Assembly: GCA_002702705.1 (NCBI GenBank)
Contig: PABH01000063.1
Span: 1-64,000, forward strand
Source of the DNA: Anaerolineaceae bacterium
Lineage (GTDB): Bacteria; Chloroflexota; Anaerolineae; Anaerolineales; Anaerolineaceae
Direction of reading: 5' to 3'
DNA length: 64,000 nt
The position numbers and the translations under genes are program-made. Of the stretch, positions 47,653-56,118 are shown in pieces; the first letter of the stretch is position 1, and each line of letters begins with the position of its first letter. Below the pieces are notes generated by a model that was given only the letters and a program-made list of their open reading frames with translations, searched no databases and was not told where the DNA came from.

Positions 47653-50600
47653 ATGAATAAGCCTCTGATGCGAACCAAGATAAGTGTTCCGCGCCCAAGA
47701 AAAGATTTAATCCATCGCCAACGATTGCTTAAACAATTAAATGAAATCCTTGAAAACAAATTAATCATGGTTTCTGCTCCAGCGGGGTATGGAAAAACGA
47801 CCTTAATGATTGATTTCGCCAGCCGGGAAGAAATTCCTGTGTGCTGGTATTCGTTAGATGAAAATGATAAGGATATGATCCGGTTTGTTTCTCATCTAGT
47901 TGCTTCTATCAGTGTAAGATTTCCCCATTTTGGAGCTGACACATTATCTTTACTCAAATCTTTCAATGATCGAGCTTTTGATATTGACGTTCTCATTACA
48001 ACATTTGTTAATGAATTGTATGACAAGATCTTAGAACACTTTTTAATCGTTATTGATGATTTTCATTTAATTGAAGAAAATCCGCATATTGTCAGCTTTT
48101 TAAGCAGGTTGATAGAATATGTAGATGAAAATTGTCATTTTGTGGTTTTATCAAGAACATTATTAGGTTTGCCGAATTTACCATTATTAGTAGCTAGAAA
48201 CCAGGTTGCTGGTTTAAGTTTTGAAGAATTAGCTTTTAGAAAAAATGAAATTCGGTTATTGTTCCAAAATAATTATCAGATCAATTTGTCTAAGGAAGCG
48301 ATTGATACCCTATATGCCGAATCGGAAGGGTGGATCACTGGATTATTATTAACCGCTGCAAATGTAGATGGAAAAGAAACATTACAATACCGTACTCCCA
48401 GGGTAGTTGGTGTGGGTATTGATGAGTATTTGGGACAACAAATTCTTGAACCATTGTCTGAAGATATGCGGACTTTTCTTTTTCAAACATCATTACTGGA
48501 AGAATTTGATGCTGCTTTATGTAAAAAAGTTTTGGACCCAATTAATGATAAGGTTTTAAATTGGGATCGATTAATGGATGAAGCCCTTCAAAAAAATCTG
48601 TTTTTGATCGCGGTGCCGGATGCTGAAAATGATATTGTTTATTTAAGATTTCATCATTTATTTCGAGATTTTTTACAAAAAAAAATGATCGAAAGATCAA
48701 AATCTAAAGCAGATCAAATTCGATTAAATTTGGCGAACTATTATGCTGAAACAAAAGAGTGGCAGATCGCAATAAATATTCTTTTTTCCATTAATCAGAC
48801 GGAAAGAATTGCTCAATTATTGGAAACTGGGGGACCTGAACTGATATCTGATGGTAAATATGATTTGATTACAGAGTGGTTGTCTAAATTAACGGGAGAG
48901 ATTCGATATAAATATCCTGTTTTATTATCACTGCAAGGTATGATTTCATCGATAAAAAATGATGTTTTAGCAGGTATCAATTCTTTATCCGATGCGATTC
49001 AATTACTCCAAAATCAGCCTGACAAAAAAAGCCTATTGTTACAAACTTTATCCAGACGAGCAACAGCCTATCGTCTGATTGGGGATTTTTTTCATAGTGA
49101 AGAAGATATTAAGATCATACAGCAACTCACTACCCAATCACATGAGCATCATAAAGTTATCAGTAATGCGCTTCGTGAGAAAGCTTTATTAAACTATAAC
49201 AAAGGTAAGTTTAATGAAGCTCTACAAGATATTAAAGCTGCGGAGCAAATTTCCATTAATGTGGGGGATAATGCAAATCGCAATCAATTTGCAATTGACA
49301 TTGGGATGATTCACCGTGGGTTGGGCAATTATGATGAAGCAGAACGTTATTATATTTCAGCTTTAGAATACCTACAGAAATATGGTAATTTTTCAGCTTT
49401 AACAATTTTACATAATAATCTGGCGTTTTTATATCATAAATTAGGTAGGTACTCTCAAGCAGTTTTGCATTATGAAAAAACGATTGAATATGCAAAATTT
49501 ATAAAATTTACAAAATTTGAGGCTTATGGGATTGTTGGGATTGCTGATGTTTATTCCGATATACAAGCAATAGAGGAAGCAGAAGAAGCCTATCAAAAAG
49601 GATTAGCCTTCTTTAATATTATTCAAGACAGCCAATTGGATCTGTATATTCGAATTGCAATGGTTCGCTTATTTTTATATAACCAGAAAATAAAAGAAGC
49701 AAATATATTTTATAACGAATTATTTAAAAGTGAAGTAGAGACCCCGGTAATTAATGTTTTAAAAATGGAGCTGGCTTATTTTGATGGAAATTATCATTTA
49801 GCGAAAGATATTTTATCTGATTTATTAAGCAAAGAAAATCAAAAAATAGGGAAAGACGAAATCGCTCTTGTAAACTTTTATGAGTTGTTGTTGAATGTAA
49901 AGATGGGTTTGACTATTGAACCGTTGATAGATGATATTACCGCTATGATTTCCGACAAAAAGGAAAAAATGGCAATCTTATCGGCAGGAAAAAAACTATA
50001 TAACGAATTAAGTCTTTTAAAAACTGAAAATCCACTGGTTGAGAGAAAGTTAAAATCAATATTGGAACAAATAAAAAAATATGGGGAATCTGTTCCTGAG
50101 GTGAAACGAAGGATTCGACAACATGGTAATCACATCCCGGTGCCCCCAGCAAAAATTGAAATTTTTTCATTTGGGAATCCAAGAGTTATTAAAGGCGGCG
50201 AAGAAATTTCAAGTCAAGAGTGGCAGGCTAATATTGCAAAGGAGTTATTATTTTATATTCTTTTTCAAAAAAATGGTGTCACAAAAGAACAAATCTTTAA
50301 TGCCCTATGGCCAGATGTAAATGATGATTTATCATTACGGTTCAAAAACACGATTTACCGGTTACGACGAGTAATGGGGAAAGACGCCATTTTATTATTA
50401 AATAATCGTTATTTTTTCAATACTGAACTGGATTATAGTTATGATGTTGAATTATTTGATAGTTATTTAAATTCAGATCGTGTGGAACAATTAAAAAAAG
50501 CAATCGATATATATAAAGGGTTTTACCTGGAAGGGTTTGATAATATTTGGTTATTACCCGAACGAACTAGAACTCATTTTATGTATCGAAACGCTGTATT

Positions 50601-50850
50601 AAAATATGTAAATTGGTTGCTTGAAGAGAAAAAACAACTGCTTGATGTGATCGTTATTACGGAAGAGTTATTAAAATACGATCCTGAATTTGAAGAAGCC
50701 TATCGAGTTCTTATGAAGGTTTCTTATGACATGGGGGATATTAAAAAAGTAATGGGATATTACCGGTTATGTTCACAAGTCTTAAAAGAAAATTTAGATT
50801 TAGAACCTTCTATTAAGACCAAACAATTATTGGAAACATTAACTAAATAA
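47653..50850 (+). CDS. MalT-like STAND ATPase fused to SARP/BTAD DNA-binding activator
   Basis: 1065 residues. Residues about 15-340 form a MalT-type STAND ATPase (P-loop SAPAGYGKTT at 41-50, Walker B FLIVIDDFH), residues about 350-800 are helical TPR-like repeats, and residues about 833-1065 are an OmpR-type winged helix (KELLFYILFQKNGVTKEQIF, FKNTIYRLRRVMG) plus the BTAD helical domain. The order is reversed relative to classic SARPs, where the DNA-binding part comes first. ATG follows aaggaag. The adjacent unit at 50991 has SARP-like repeats in its promoter and is the probable target. Confidence 0.92.
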   Translation: MNKPLMRTKISVPRPRKDLIHRQRLLKQLNEILENKLIMVSAPAGYGKTTLMIDFASREEIPVCWYSLDENDKDMIRFVSHLVASISVRFPHFGADTLSLLKSFNDRAFDIDVLITTFVNELYDKILEHFLIVIDDFHLIEENPHIVSFLSRLIEYVDENCHFVVLSRTLLGLPNLPLLVARNQVAGLSFEELAFRKNEIRLLFQNNYQINLSKEAIDTLYAESEGWITGLLLTAANVDGKETLQYRTPRVVGVGIDEYLGQQILEPLSEDMRTFLFQTSLLEEFDAALCKKVLDPINDKVLNWDRLMDEALQKNLFLIAVPDAENDIVYLRFHHLFRDFLQKKMIERSKSKADQIRLNLANYYAETKEWQIAINILFSINQTERIAQLLETGGPELISDGKYDLITEWLSKLTGEIRYKYPVLLSLQGMISSIKNDVLAGINSLSDAIQLLQNQPDKKSLLLQTLSRRATAYRLIGDFFHSEEDIKIIQQLTTQSHEHHKVISNALREKALLNYNKGKFNEALQDIKAAEQISINVGDNANRNQFAIDIGMIHRGLGNYDEAERYYISALEYLQKYGNFSALTILHNNLAFLYHKLGRYSQAVLHYEKTIEYAKFIKFTKFEAYGIVGIADVYSDIQAIEEAEEAYQKGLAFFNIIQDSQLDLYIRIAMVRLFLYNQKIKEANIFYNELFKSEVETPVINVLKMELAYFDGNYHLAKDILSDLLSKENQKIGKDEIALVNFYELLLNVKMGLTIEPLIDDITAMISDKKEKMAILSAGKKLYNELSLLKTENPLVERKLKSILEQIKKYGESVPEVKRRIRQHGNHIPVPPAKIEIFSFGNPRVIKGGEEISSQEWQANIAKELLFYILFQKNGVTKEQIFNALWPDVNDDLSLRFKNTIYRLRRVMGKDAILLLNNRYFFNTELDYSYDVELFDSYLNSDRVEQLKKAIDIYKGFYLEGFDNIWLLPERTRTHFMYRNAVLKYVNWLLEEKKQLLDVIVITEELLKYDPEFEEAYRVLMKVSYDMGDIKKVMGYYRLCSQVLKENLDLEPSIKTKQLLETLTK

Positions 50851-50860
50851 TTTTTATACA

Positions 50861-50880
50861 ATTGTTAACGTATTGTTAAC
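50861..50880 (+). promoter_or_regulatory. Tandem attgttaac repeat, 11-bp period
   Basis: Two identical 9-bp copies (50861-50869 and 50872-50880) spaced one helical turn apart, upstream of the SARP-like promoter. Candidate upstream activator site. Confidence 0.4.
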
Positions 50881-50906
50881 ATAAACAAAAAATTTATCTC
50901 AACCTC

Positions 50907-50941
50907 TGATGCCTGTTTTGATGCCTGCGCCTCGGTATAGT
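50907..50941 (+). promoter_or_regulatory. SARP-type promoter: direct repeats 8 bp from a -10 box
   Basis: Two identical 9-bp direct repeats tgatgcctg (50907-50915 and 50919-50927, period 12 bp). The second ends exactly 8 bp before TATAGT (50936-50941). Known SARP operators have direct repeats near 11-bp period with the last copy 8 bp upstream of the -10. Transcription would start near 50948, about 43 nt before the peptide gene. Confidence 0.55.
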
Positions 50942-50990
50942 CTTTTTTATACGAAATTCCAAGTCAGATTATCAATTTCGGAGGAAAAAG

Positions 50991-51134
50991 ATGAATATTT
51001 TATCAAAACTCTACCAAAACTATATCGCTCAAGACCCCCAAGGCACAGTGCGAATCGCTCTGTTTACTTTAACAATCGTTTTATTTGTAATTGGTGCCGG
51101 CGCTCCTGAAAGTGGATCAGGGTTCAACGGATAA
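50991..51134 (+). CDS. 47-residue single-pass membrane peptide
   Basis: ATG at 50991 with a clear gaggaaaa ribosome site; encodes 47 residues. Residues 1-20 are polar/amphipathic (SKLYQNYIAQDPQG), residues about 22-36 are a hydrophobic helix (IALFTLTIVLFVIG), and the tail is small and polar (AGAPESGSGFNG). It is the first gene of a compact unit; DUF5317 starts 5 nt later. It could be a membrane regulatory peptide or an exported signal-peptide precursor. No family recognised. Confidence 0.75.
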   Translation: MNILSKLYQNYIAQDPQGTVRIALFTLTIVLFVIGAGAPESGSGFNG

Positions 51135-51139
51135 GTTGG

Positions 51140-51736
51140 ATGATTTTGACTTATGCGATCTTTGTTGGTTTTTTTGTTGGTATTTCTATTCATAAATTGT
51201 TTGGAAAGCCATACCAGCTACCAAAAATTAAATCCATTGAACTTGTCTTCATAGCCGTATTACCACAGATTGTTATTTTTCAATTGAACTTTACCAGAAC
51301 TTTTTTTTCAGATAGGTTTGCTTCCCTATCCTTAATAATCAGTCAATTGATCCTTGTTGTTTTTTGTTTCATAAATTTTAAACAGCCAGCTTTTTGGTTT
51401 TTGACTGCGGGATTAATTTTGAACCTGATTGTTATCGTAACCAATGGTGGATTTATGCCGATCAGCCCTAAAAATGTCAGTTGGTTAATTCCAAATATAA
51501 CGGATACAGCAGGTTTGATGGGTAAGCGATTGGGATTTGGAAAGGACATTGTTCTTTTGGAAAACCAAACAAAACTACTCTTGTTATCGGATTATTTTCG
51601 ATTTGATTTCTTAAATCAAAAATTTATGTACAGTATCGGCGATGTAATTTTAGCAATTGGTGCATTTTGGTATATGTTGGGACTAAAAACAGAATTATTA
51701 ACAATGCCGGGATTAATGGAGAAAAACAATGTTTAA
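51140..51736 (+). CDS. DUF5317 membrane protein
   Basis: 198 residues with about five hydrophobic helices and the conserved loop NGGFMPISPKNV (near 100), the hallmark of DUF5317, a family with no assigned function. Helix 1 follows the start directly, so it is an inner-membrane protein. It overlaps the next gene by 8 nt. Its position between a tiny membrane peptide and an NHLP-like protein suggests it handles or anchors one of them, but this is speculation. Confidence 0.82.
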   Translation: MILTYAIFVGFFVGISIHKLFGKPYQLPKIKSIELVFIAVLPQIVIFQLNFTRTFFSDRFASLSLIISQLILVVFCFINFKQPAFWFLTAGLILNLIVIVTNGGFMPISPKNVSWLIPNITDTAGLMGKRLGFGKDIVLLENQTKLLLLSDYFRFDFLNQKFMYSIGDVILAIGAFWYMLGLKTELLTMPGLMEKNNV

Positions 51737-52034
51737 TCGTTCAATCTCATCCTATGACGAAATGAAATCGGGACATGCAGCACAAAAAGATTATCAGGAC
51801 TCCTGTAAGATGTTGGCAGCAGCAGTAATAAATAAACATTTTAGAAAACAATTGCTGGATAACCCAGAAAAAGCACTGGAAACCGGCTTTGGTGGTCAAA
51901 GCTTTCAAATTGGGCTGGAGATGAAAGAAAAAATCGGAACAATTCGAGCAAATGATTTGTCTGATTTTGCATTTCAATTCACACAACAAATGGAACCATC
52001 TACGCTGATGGTTTCGTCTTACGCAGGAGATTAA
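51729..52034 (+). CDS. Small NHLP/Os1348-like protein, possible RiPP precursor
   Basis: 101 residues. The segment about 30-85 (LAAAVINKHFRKQLLDNPEKALETGF, shown in part) has the LxxNPxxAL pattern of nitrile-hydratase-leader-like (NHLP clan, Os1348-type) small proteins described from Chloroflexota. The tail (QQMEPSTLMVSSYAGD) lacks Cys but has Ser/Thr. No RiPP-modifying enzyme is in the window, so it may be a repurposed leader-like domain. It starts inside DUF5317 and ends 8 nt before the HD-GYP gene. Confidence 0.6.
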   Translation: MFNRSISSYDEMKSGHAAQKDYQDSCKMLAAAVINKHFRKQLLDNPEKALETGFGGQSFQIGLEMKEKIGTIRANDLSDFAFQFTQQMEPSTLMVSSYAGD

Positions 52035-52042
52035 TCTTTTTT

Positions 52043-53149
52043 ATGCAGTCGTATTCATTTTTACAATCCGCATTACTTCAAACCAATGCGCTTGATTCCT
52101 TAATTGTTCAGGAACCAAGGTATGGTTTATTGGATTGTAATTTCATACAATTGCAGCGATTAATCAATATTATATTGGATGTTTTTAATATTAAATATGG
52201 TCAATTATTTCAGTTAAAAGATAATGGAGAATATGTAATCCTTAATCCTGGACTTGGTTACGAAAATGATATCCTTGATTATGAACTTTGGAATCATTTT
52301 AATACGGTATCAGCTTCTTCATCCCCAAGAAAATTACCTTACCATGCGGTTCAAACTTTGTTTAGTCCGCCCTTTACTTCTGAGCCTTTGAGTTTCATAT
52401 CTTATCCCCTCCGAAATGAAAATGGCCCGCTGGGTATCTTTATCTTAGGCGGCACAAGCAATGGGGTTCCTTACGCTTTTCAGGGAATGAACGCCCGGGT
52501 CATAAAAAATATTATCAATATTATCAGCATGAGTTTAAATCGTATTAAGCAAGGTGCTGATTTGGTCGACAGTTCAGGTCAAACGTTAAATTACCTTATC
52601 TACAGCATTTTTGATCACGATGCTTATACCAGTAAACACAGCAATACAACTGCGATTAGAGCAGAAAAAATTGCAAAAATTATGGGTTGTACGGAAAGAG
52701 AAATTCAAATCTTAAAGTGGTCAGCCATTTTACATGATATTGGAAAAATGGTTGTACCGGTAAAAGTGCTAAATAAACCAAATCCGCTCAACCTTTCCGA
52801 ATGGAAGGTTATGCGATTACACCCAGAAATAGGCTCATTAATTATTGGATTAACCACCGGGTTAAGTGCAATTGCAGAAATTGTTTACACTCACCATGAA
52901 CATTATGACGGAAAAGGATATCCGCTTGGTTTGCAGGGGGAGCAAATTCCGCTTCCCAGTCGAATTTTATCCGTAGTGGATGCTTATGGGGCAATGACTG
53001 AAAACCGTTCTTATCAGTCGGCAAAATCCGTTTTACAAGCGCAGCAAGAGTTAATGAAATGCGCAGGCACCCATTTTGATCCAGCAGTTGTGGATAAATT
53101 CTTGAATATCTTAAATACTGGTAGATTAATTTCGGAGAATATTGTATAG
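52043..53149 (+). CDS. GAF-HD-GYP phosphohydrolase
   Basis: 368 residues. Residues about 10-185 form a GAF-like sensor; residues about 205-365 are an HD-GYP domain with HD at 231-232 (LHDIGKMVVP), HPEIG, THHEHYDGKGYP and DAYGAMT. HD-GYP proteins usually hydrolyse cyclic di-GMP to GMP. The canonical metal and GYP residues are present, so activity is likely. Last gene of the unit; a terminator follows 20 nt after the stop. Confidence 0.88.
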   Translation: MQSYSFLQSALLQTNALDSLIVQEPRYGLLDCNFIQLQRLINIILDVFNIKYGQLFQLKDNGEYVILNPGLGYENDILDYELWNHFNTVSASSSPRKLPYHAVQTLFSPPFTSEPLSFISYPLRNENGPLGIFILGGTSNGVPYAFQGMNARVIKNIINIISMSLNRIKQGADLVDSSGQTLNYLIYSIFDHDAYTSKHSNTTAIRAEKIAKIMGCTEREIQILKWSAILHDIGKMVVPVKVLNKPNPLNLSEWKVMRLHPEIGSLIIGLTTGLSAIAEIVYTHHEHYDGKGYPLGLQGEQIPLPSRILSVVDAYGAMTENRSYQSAKSVLQAQQELMKCAGTHFDPAVVDKFLNILNTGRLISENIV

Positions 53150-53170
53150 GGAGGTACAGTATTCTATATA

Positions 53171-53229
53171 TGAGGACATTCTCTCAGTCAATGTTAAAAT
53201 TGGCCAGGTGGGTGTCCTCATTTTTTTTA
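53171..53229 (+). terminator. Terminator of the peptide/DUF5317/HD-GYP unit
   Basis: tgaggaca (53171-53178) pairs with tgtcctca (53213-53220), followed by a run of eight T. The loop is long (34 nt) but the stem is perfect and its position, just after the HD-GYP stop, is right. Confidence 0.75.
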
Positions 53230-53339
53230 AAAATGGCTGGTCGATAAGCCGCATTACCGGTAAATAAAACGGGGGGGTAATGATGGACATAATTTCTAGT
53301 ATCAGCTAGTTAAACGTTAAATTTATTTCGGAGTTATTT

Positions 53340-54455
53340 ATGAACGAGTCCTTAAGCAAACCTTTAAAAATTGCTATTGATTTTGGTTTCCATAGCATAA
53401 AAGCAGCATCATTTAATGAATCTGAATGTATAACTTTTTCATTACCTTCGGTTGTTGGAGTGGGAGATACATCGATAGGGCTACTAAAAACAGGAATCTC
53501 CAGAGCCAAAAAAGATGTACCTTACACAGTAGTATATAAGGGCCAATCATATCTGGTTGGTCCCTTTGTTTCTAAATTTTGTCGCCCTGTTGAGCGTGTA
53601 GATTTTGATCGTTTGATAGATTGTATTGAATTGCGTGTGATGATTTATGCAGCACTATCAGGGTTGATCGGAAAACTGGCTACCAGTGATGCCGAAAATT
53701 CGAAGAATAATTCTTATAATGTAACTCTTGTTATTGCTTTACCAGTTCAAGTTTTACAAAGTGAAACAGCAAAAAAAACTGTGCGAGATATTGCAAATTG
53801 GCTTGAGGGTTATCATGAATTTTCAGTTGATAAACTTGGATGGGATATTAATGTTATTCAGATTATACCGATGGCACAACCTTTAGGGCGTTATTTTGAA
53901 TGGGGATTAAATAATGATGGAAGTTGGGGGTTATCTAAATTTGATTTCAACTCTTCAGTAGGTATCCTTGATCAAGGATTTAACACAATTGATCTTCTTC
54001 ACGTACAAGAAGGCCAAATTATTCGTCGATTCACCGGTGGGGAGACTCTAGGACAACGTAGAGCCGCACATTTAATTCAGAAAGAAATATTTACTCTTAC
54101 TTCTCGTAAGTTAACATTACATGAAGCAGATGAAATATTCATCAAACATTTACTTAATTCACAAGATACTGATCATTATCAGGGAATAGCTGATATTAGT
54201 GCAGTTTGCAAAAAAGTATTTGATATGTCAATAGGTGAATTACGTTCCTTTTTAGAACAGTATTGGGATAATGGAAAACAGTTTGATGTTATTTTGTTAT
54301 CAGGCGGTGGTTCTATCGTTTTACAGTATTATATTGCTTCTATGTATCGTCATTTGGAAATACCAGCCCAACCAGTCTTCTCAAATGCAATTGGGTTTTC
54401 GAAATTTGCTCAAAGAAAGAACCTTTTTAAACGTGTTTCCAATTGGGTAGCATAA
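53340..54455 (+). CDS. ParM/actin-like ATPase
   Basis: 371 residues of actin-fold ATPase: phosphate-1 loop IAIDFGFHSIKAA (about 11-23), phosphate-2 GILDQGFNTIDLLHV (near 210) and adenosine motif LLSGGGSIVLQ (near 325). Best match is the ParM/Alp class, which polymerises to push plasmid copies apart. The neighbours (ParR-like protein, recombinase, replication initiator) support a plasmid-segregation role. An ATG with cggag ribosome site starts the gene. Confidence 0.85.
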   Translation: MNESLSKPLKIAIDFGFHSIKAASFNESECITFSLPSVVGVGDTSIGLLKTGISRAKKDVPYTVVYKGQSYLVGPFVSKFCRPVERVDFDRLIDCIELRVMIYAALSGLIGKLATSDAENSKNNSYNVTLVIALPVQVLQSETAKKTVRDIANWLEGYHEFSVDKLGWDINVIQIIPMAQPLGRYFEWGLNNDGSWGLSKFDFNSSVGILDQGFNTIDLLHVQEGQIIRRFTGGETLGQRRAAHLIQKEIFTLTSRKLTLHEADEIFIKHLLNSQDTDHYQGIADISAVCKKVFDMSIGELRSFLEQYWDNGKQFDVILLSGGGSIVLQYYIASMYRHLEIPAQPVFSNAIGFSKFAQRKNLFKRVSNWVA

Positions 54456-54485
54456 TTAAGTTGTTAAAGGTTTTGGGTAGCATAA
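54443..54485 (+). repeat. 13-bp direct repeat pair between parM-like and parR-like genes
   Basis: ttgggtagcataa occurs at 54443-54455 (overlapping the ParM stop) and again at 54473-54485, offset exactly 30 bp and ending right before the next ATG. Could be an operator/centromere half-site or a slippage duplication. Confidence 0.5.
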
Positions 54486-54719
54486 ATGGCGAGGTTAAAA
54501 CGAAAAAACAAGGTAATTGTCCCATTAAAGCTTTGGTTAATTCCAGGCCGCGATGATGACTTGATAGAATTCTTTGCGTTAGTTCCTCCAGGAAAAAAAG
54601 CATGGGCAGTTATGCGTTCTCTTAGAACAGGAATTCGATCTGAAATTGTGCACGAGAAAGATGAAATCGATAATTTTGAGACTAAGCTTGATAGTTTGGG
54701 TGAATATTGGGTGTTCTGA
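54486..54719 (+). CDS. Small ParR-like protein (putative centromere-binding partner)
   Basis: 77 residues with a basic start (MARLKRKNKVI), then VPLKLWLIPGRDDDLIEFFALVPPGKK shown in part, which matches the pattern of ParR/RHH-type proteins: short strand, helix DDDLIEFF, turn, helix AWAVMRSLRTG. It follows the ParM-like gene directly, the normal parM-parR order. The call rests on pattern and position and needs a profile search. Confidence 0.5.
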   Translation: MARLKRKNKVIVPLKLWLIPGRDDDLIEFFALVPPGKKAWAVMRSLRTGIRSEIVHEKDEIDNFETKLDSLGEYWVF

Positions 54720-54734
54720 TTAAGAGAGGAGCTT

Positions 54735-55658
54735 ATGGAAAACTTTTCATATATCGGGGATTTTAAAAGGTTTTTGATTGATTCAGATAAGTCGATAAAG
54801 ACAATAAGTGGTTATGTAACTGATGTTTTATTTTTTATCGATTGGTATGTTGAGAAATCTCAAGAGGCTTTTAAGCCAGAACTTGTTTTACCAGTTGATA
54901 TTAGATTGTATAGAGATTTTTTACATGAAACTCTATCATTAGCACCTAGCTCAATCAAACGAAAACTTTCATCCCTCAACTCATTTTTTTTATGGGCATT
55001 GGAAGCAAATATTGTTTTAAATAATCCAGTGAAGGGAATTAAATCAATATCACAATCAGTTACCGCTCCGAAGTGGCTAAGCAAAAATGAAATCTGTAAA
55101 TTTCTCAGGATAATAGACCGAGAATTATATCTTTCAAAGAATAAATATCCGGTAAGATGGTTATCACGTCATCGGGATTGTTTAATTGCACTAACTTTTT
55201 TGTTTACAGGAATCAGGGTTAACGAAGGTGTGGCATTGACGTTAAACGATGTTCAAATTAGTGATCGCAGTGGTTATTTAGTTATACGGAGTGGAAAAGG
55301 AAAAAAACACCGAAAGATTCCTCTTAATAAATCGGCACGAAATGCTATTGATTCGTGGTTATCTATACGACCTGAATCAGATTTGCCTAATCTTTGGTTG
55401 TCGTCAGATAATAATTGGCAAAAACCATTAACAAGTCGGACAATTCAAAGATCAATTCAACGACTTGGGCTTGAAGCAGGGATAAACTTACACCCGCATG
55501 TTCTTAGGCATACATATGCTAAACAATTAATCGATTTGGGAATTGGGATTGAGAAAGTTGCCGTACTGTTAGGCCATTCAAATATAAATACAACAAGCAT
55601 ATATATAACTCCCTCTCTACAAGATCTTCAAGAAGCAGTAGATAAAATAGAATTATAG
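54735..55658 (+). CDS. Tyrosine recombinase/integrase (XerC/D-like)
   Basis: 307 residues with an N-terminal SAM-like core-binding domain (about 1-95) and a catalytic domain with all active residues visible: Arg in TGIRVNEG, Lys in RSGKGKKHR, HxxR in HVLRHTYAKQL, His in LGHSNINTT and the nucleophile Tyr in SIYIT. It could resolve dimers or integrate the element. Ribosome site agagga before the ATG. The Xer-like length suggests site-specific recombination at a dif-like or att site. Confidence 0.92.
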   Translation: MENFSYIGDFKRFLIDSDKSIKTISGYVTDVLFFIDWYVEKSQEAFKPELVLPVDIRLYRDFLHETLSLAPSSIKRKLSSLNSFFLWALEANIVLNNPVKGIKSISQSVTAPKWLSKNEICKFLRIIDRELYLSKNKYPVRWLSRHRDCLIALTFLFTGIRVNEGVALTLNDVQISDRSGYLVIRSGKGKKHRKIPLNKSARNAIDSWLSIRPESDLPNLWLSSDNNWQKPLTSRTIQRSIQRLGLEAGINLHPHVLRHTYAKQLIDLGIGIEKVAVLLGHSNINTTSIYITPSLQDLQEAVDKIEL

Positions 55659-55671
55659 AAAGGACATGGAA

Positions 55672-56118
55672 ATGTTAGAAAAACCAAATGCCGCTGAATG
55701 CGACTCAGCGGCAGTAGTTCAACTTGTCAACGATGAATTTCCTAAGTTCAAGAACAATTATAACATTGATTCCATTTCATTAGTTAAGAAAATCTGCATA
55801 GCAAAATGCTTAAGCGGATTGTCTATCAGTGAAGATAAAATGGTTTCTATTGTTCCTGTTAATGACTTTCCGATCAATAACACCAATAGTTCTGAGTTAT
55901 TGATTGAATCTTATCTGTTTTTGCATGTTTATTTTCAATGCCGTGATTCTTTTTGGATAGATCACCCAACGGGACTATGGCTGTGTGAGTATGTATGGTT
56001 CGCTTCTCTTGCTGTACCAATGGCTGAAGAATTTTTTCACATAAGAAAGGGGATGGTAGGTAAGGACTGCGGAAAAACCGTTTTAGAAATAGAATTGGAG
56101 TCAGAATCATGCAGTTAA
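55672..56118 (+). CDS. Hypothetical protein of the plasmid-like module
   Basis: 148 residues, no family recognised. A mixed polar N-terminal half and an aromatic stretch (FLHVYFQCRDSFWIDHPTGLWL) with several Cys. ATG at 55672 sits 8 nt after aaagg and is preferred over ATG at 55666. A perfect 8-bp hairpin lies 18 nt inside the gene. It overlaps the initiator gene by 10 nt, so the two are coupled; a replication or copy-control partner is possible. Confidence 0.65.
   Translation: MLEKPNAAECDSAAVVQLVNDEFPKFKNNYNIDSISLVKKICIAKCLSGLSISEDKMVSIVPVNDFPINNTNSSELLIESYLFLHVYFQCRDSFWIDHPTGLWLCEYVWFASLAVPMAEEFFHIRKGMVGKDCGKTVLEIELESESCS
55690..55712 (+). other. Perfect hairpin at the start of the hypothetical gene
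   Basis: gccgctga (55690-55697), loop atgcgac, tcagcggc (55705-55712). GC-rich stem in AT-rich DNA, positioned to affect translation initiation or to serve as a recombination/replication structure. Confidence 0.5.

Noticed and set aside
51990-52042. Cyclic di-GMP riboswitch before the HD-GYP gene
   Set aside because: The gap to the previous gene is only 8 nt and no GEMM-type motif is visible there or in the leader at 50942-50990.
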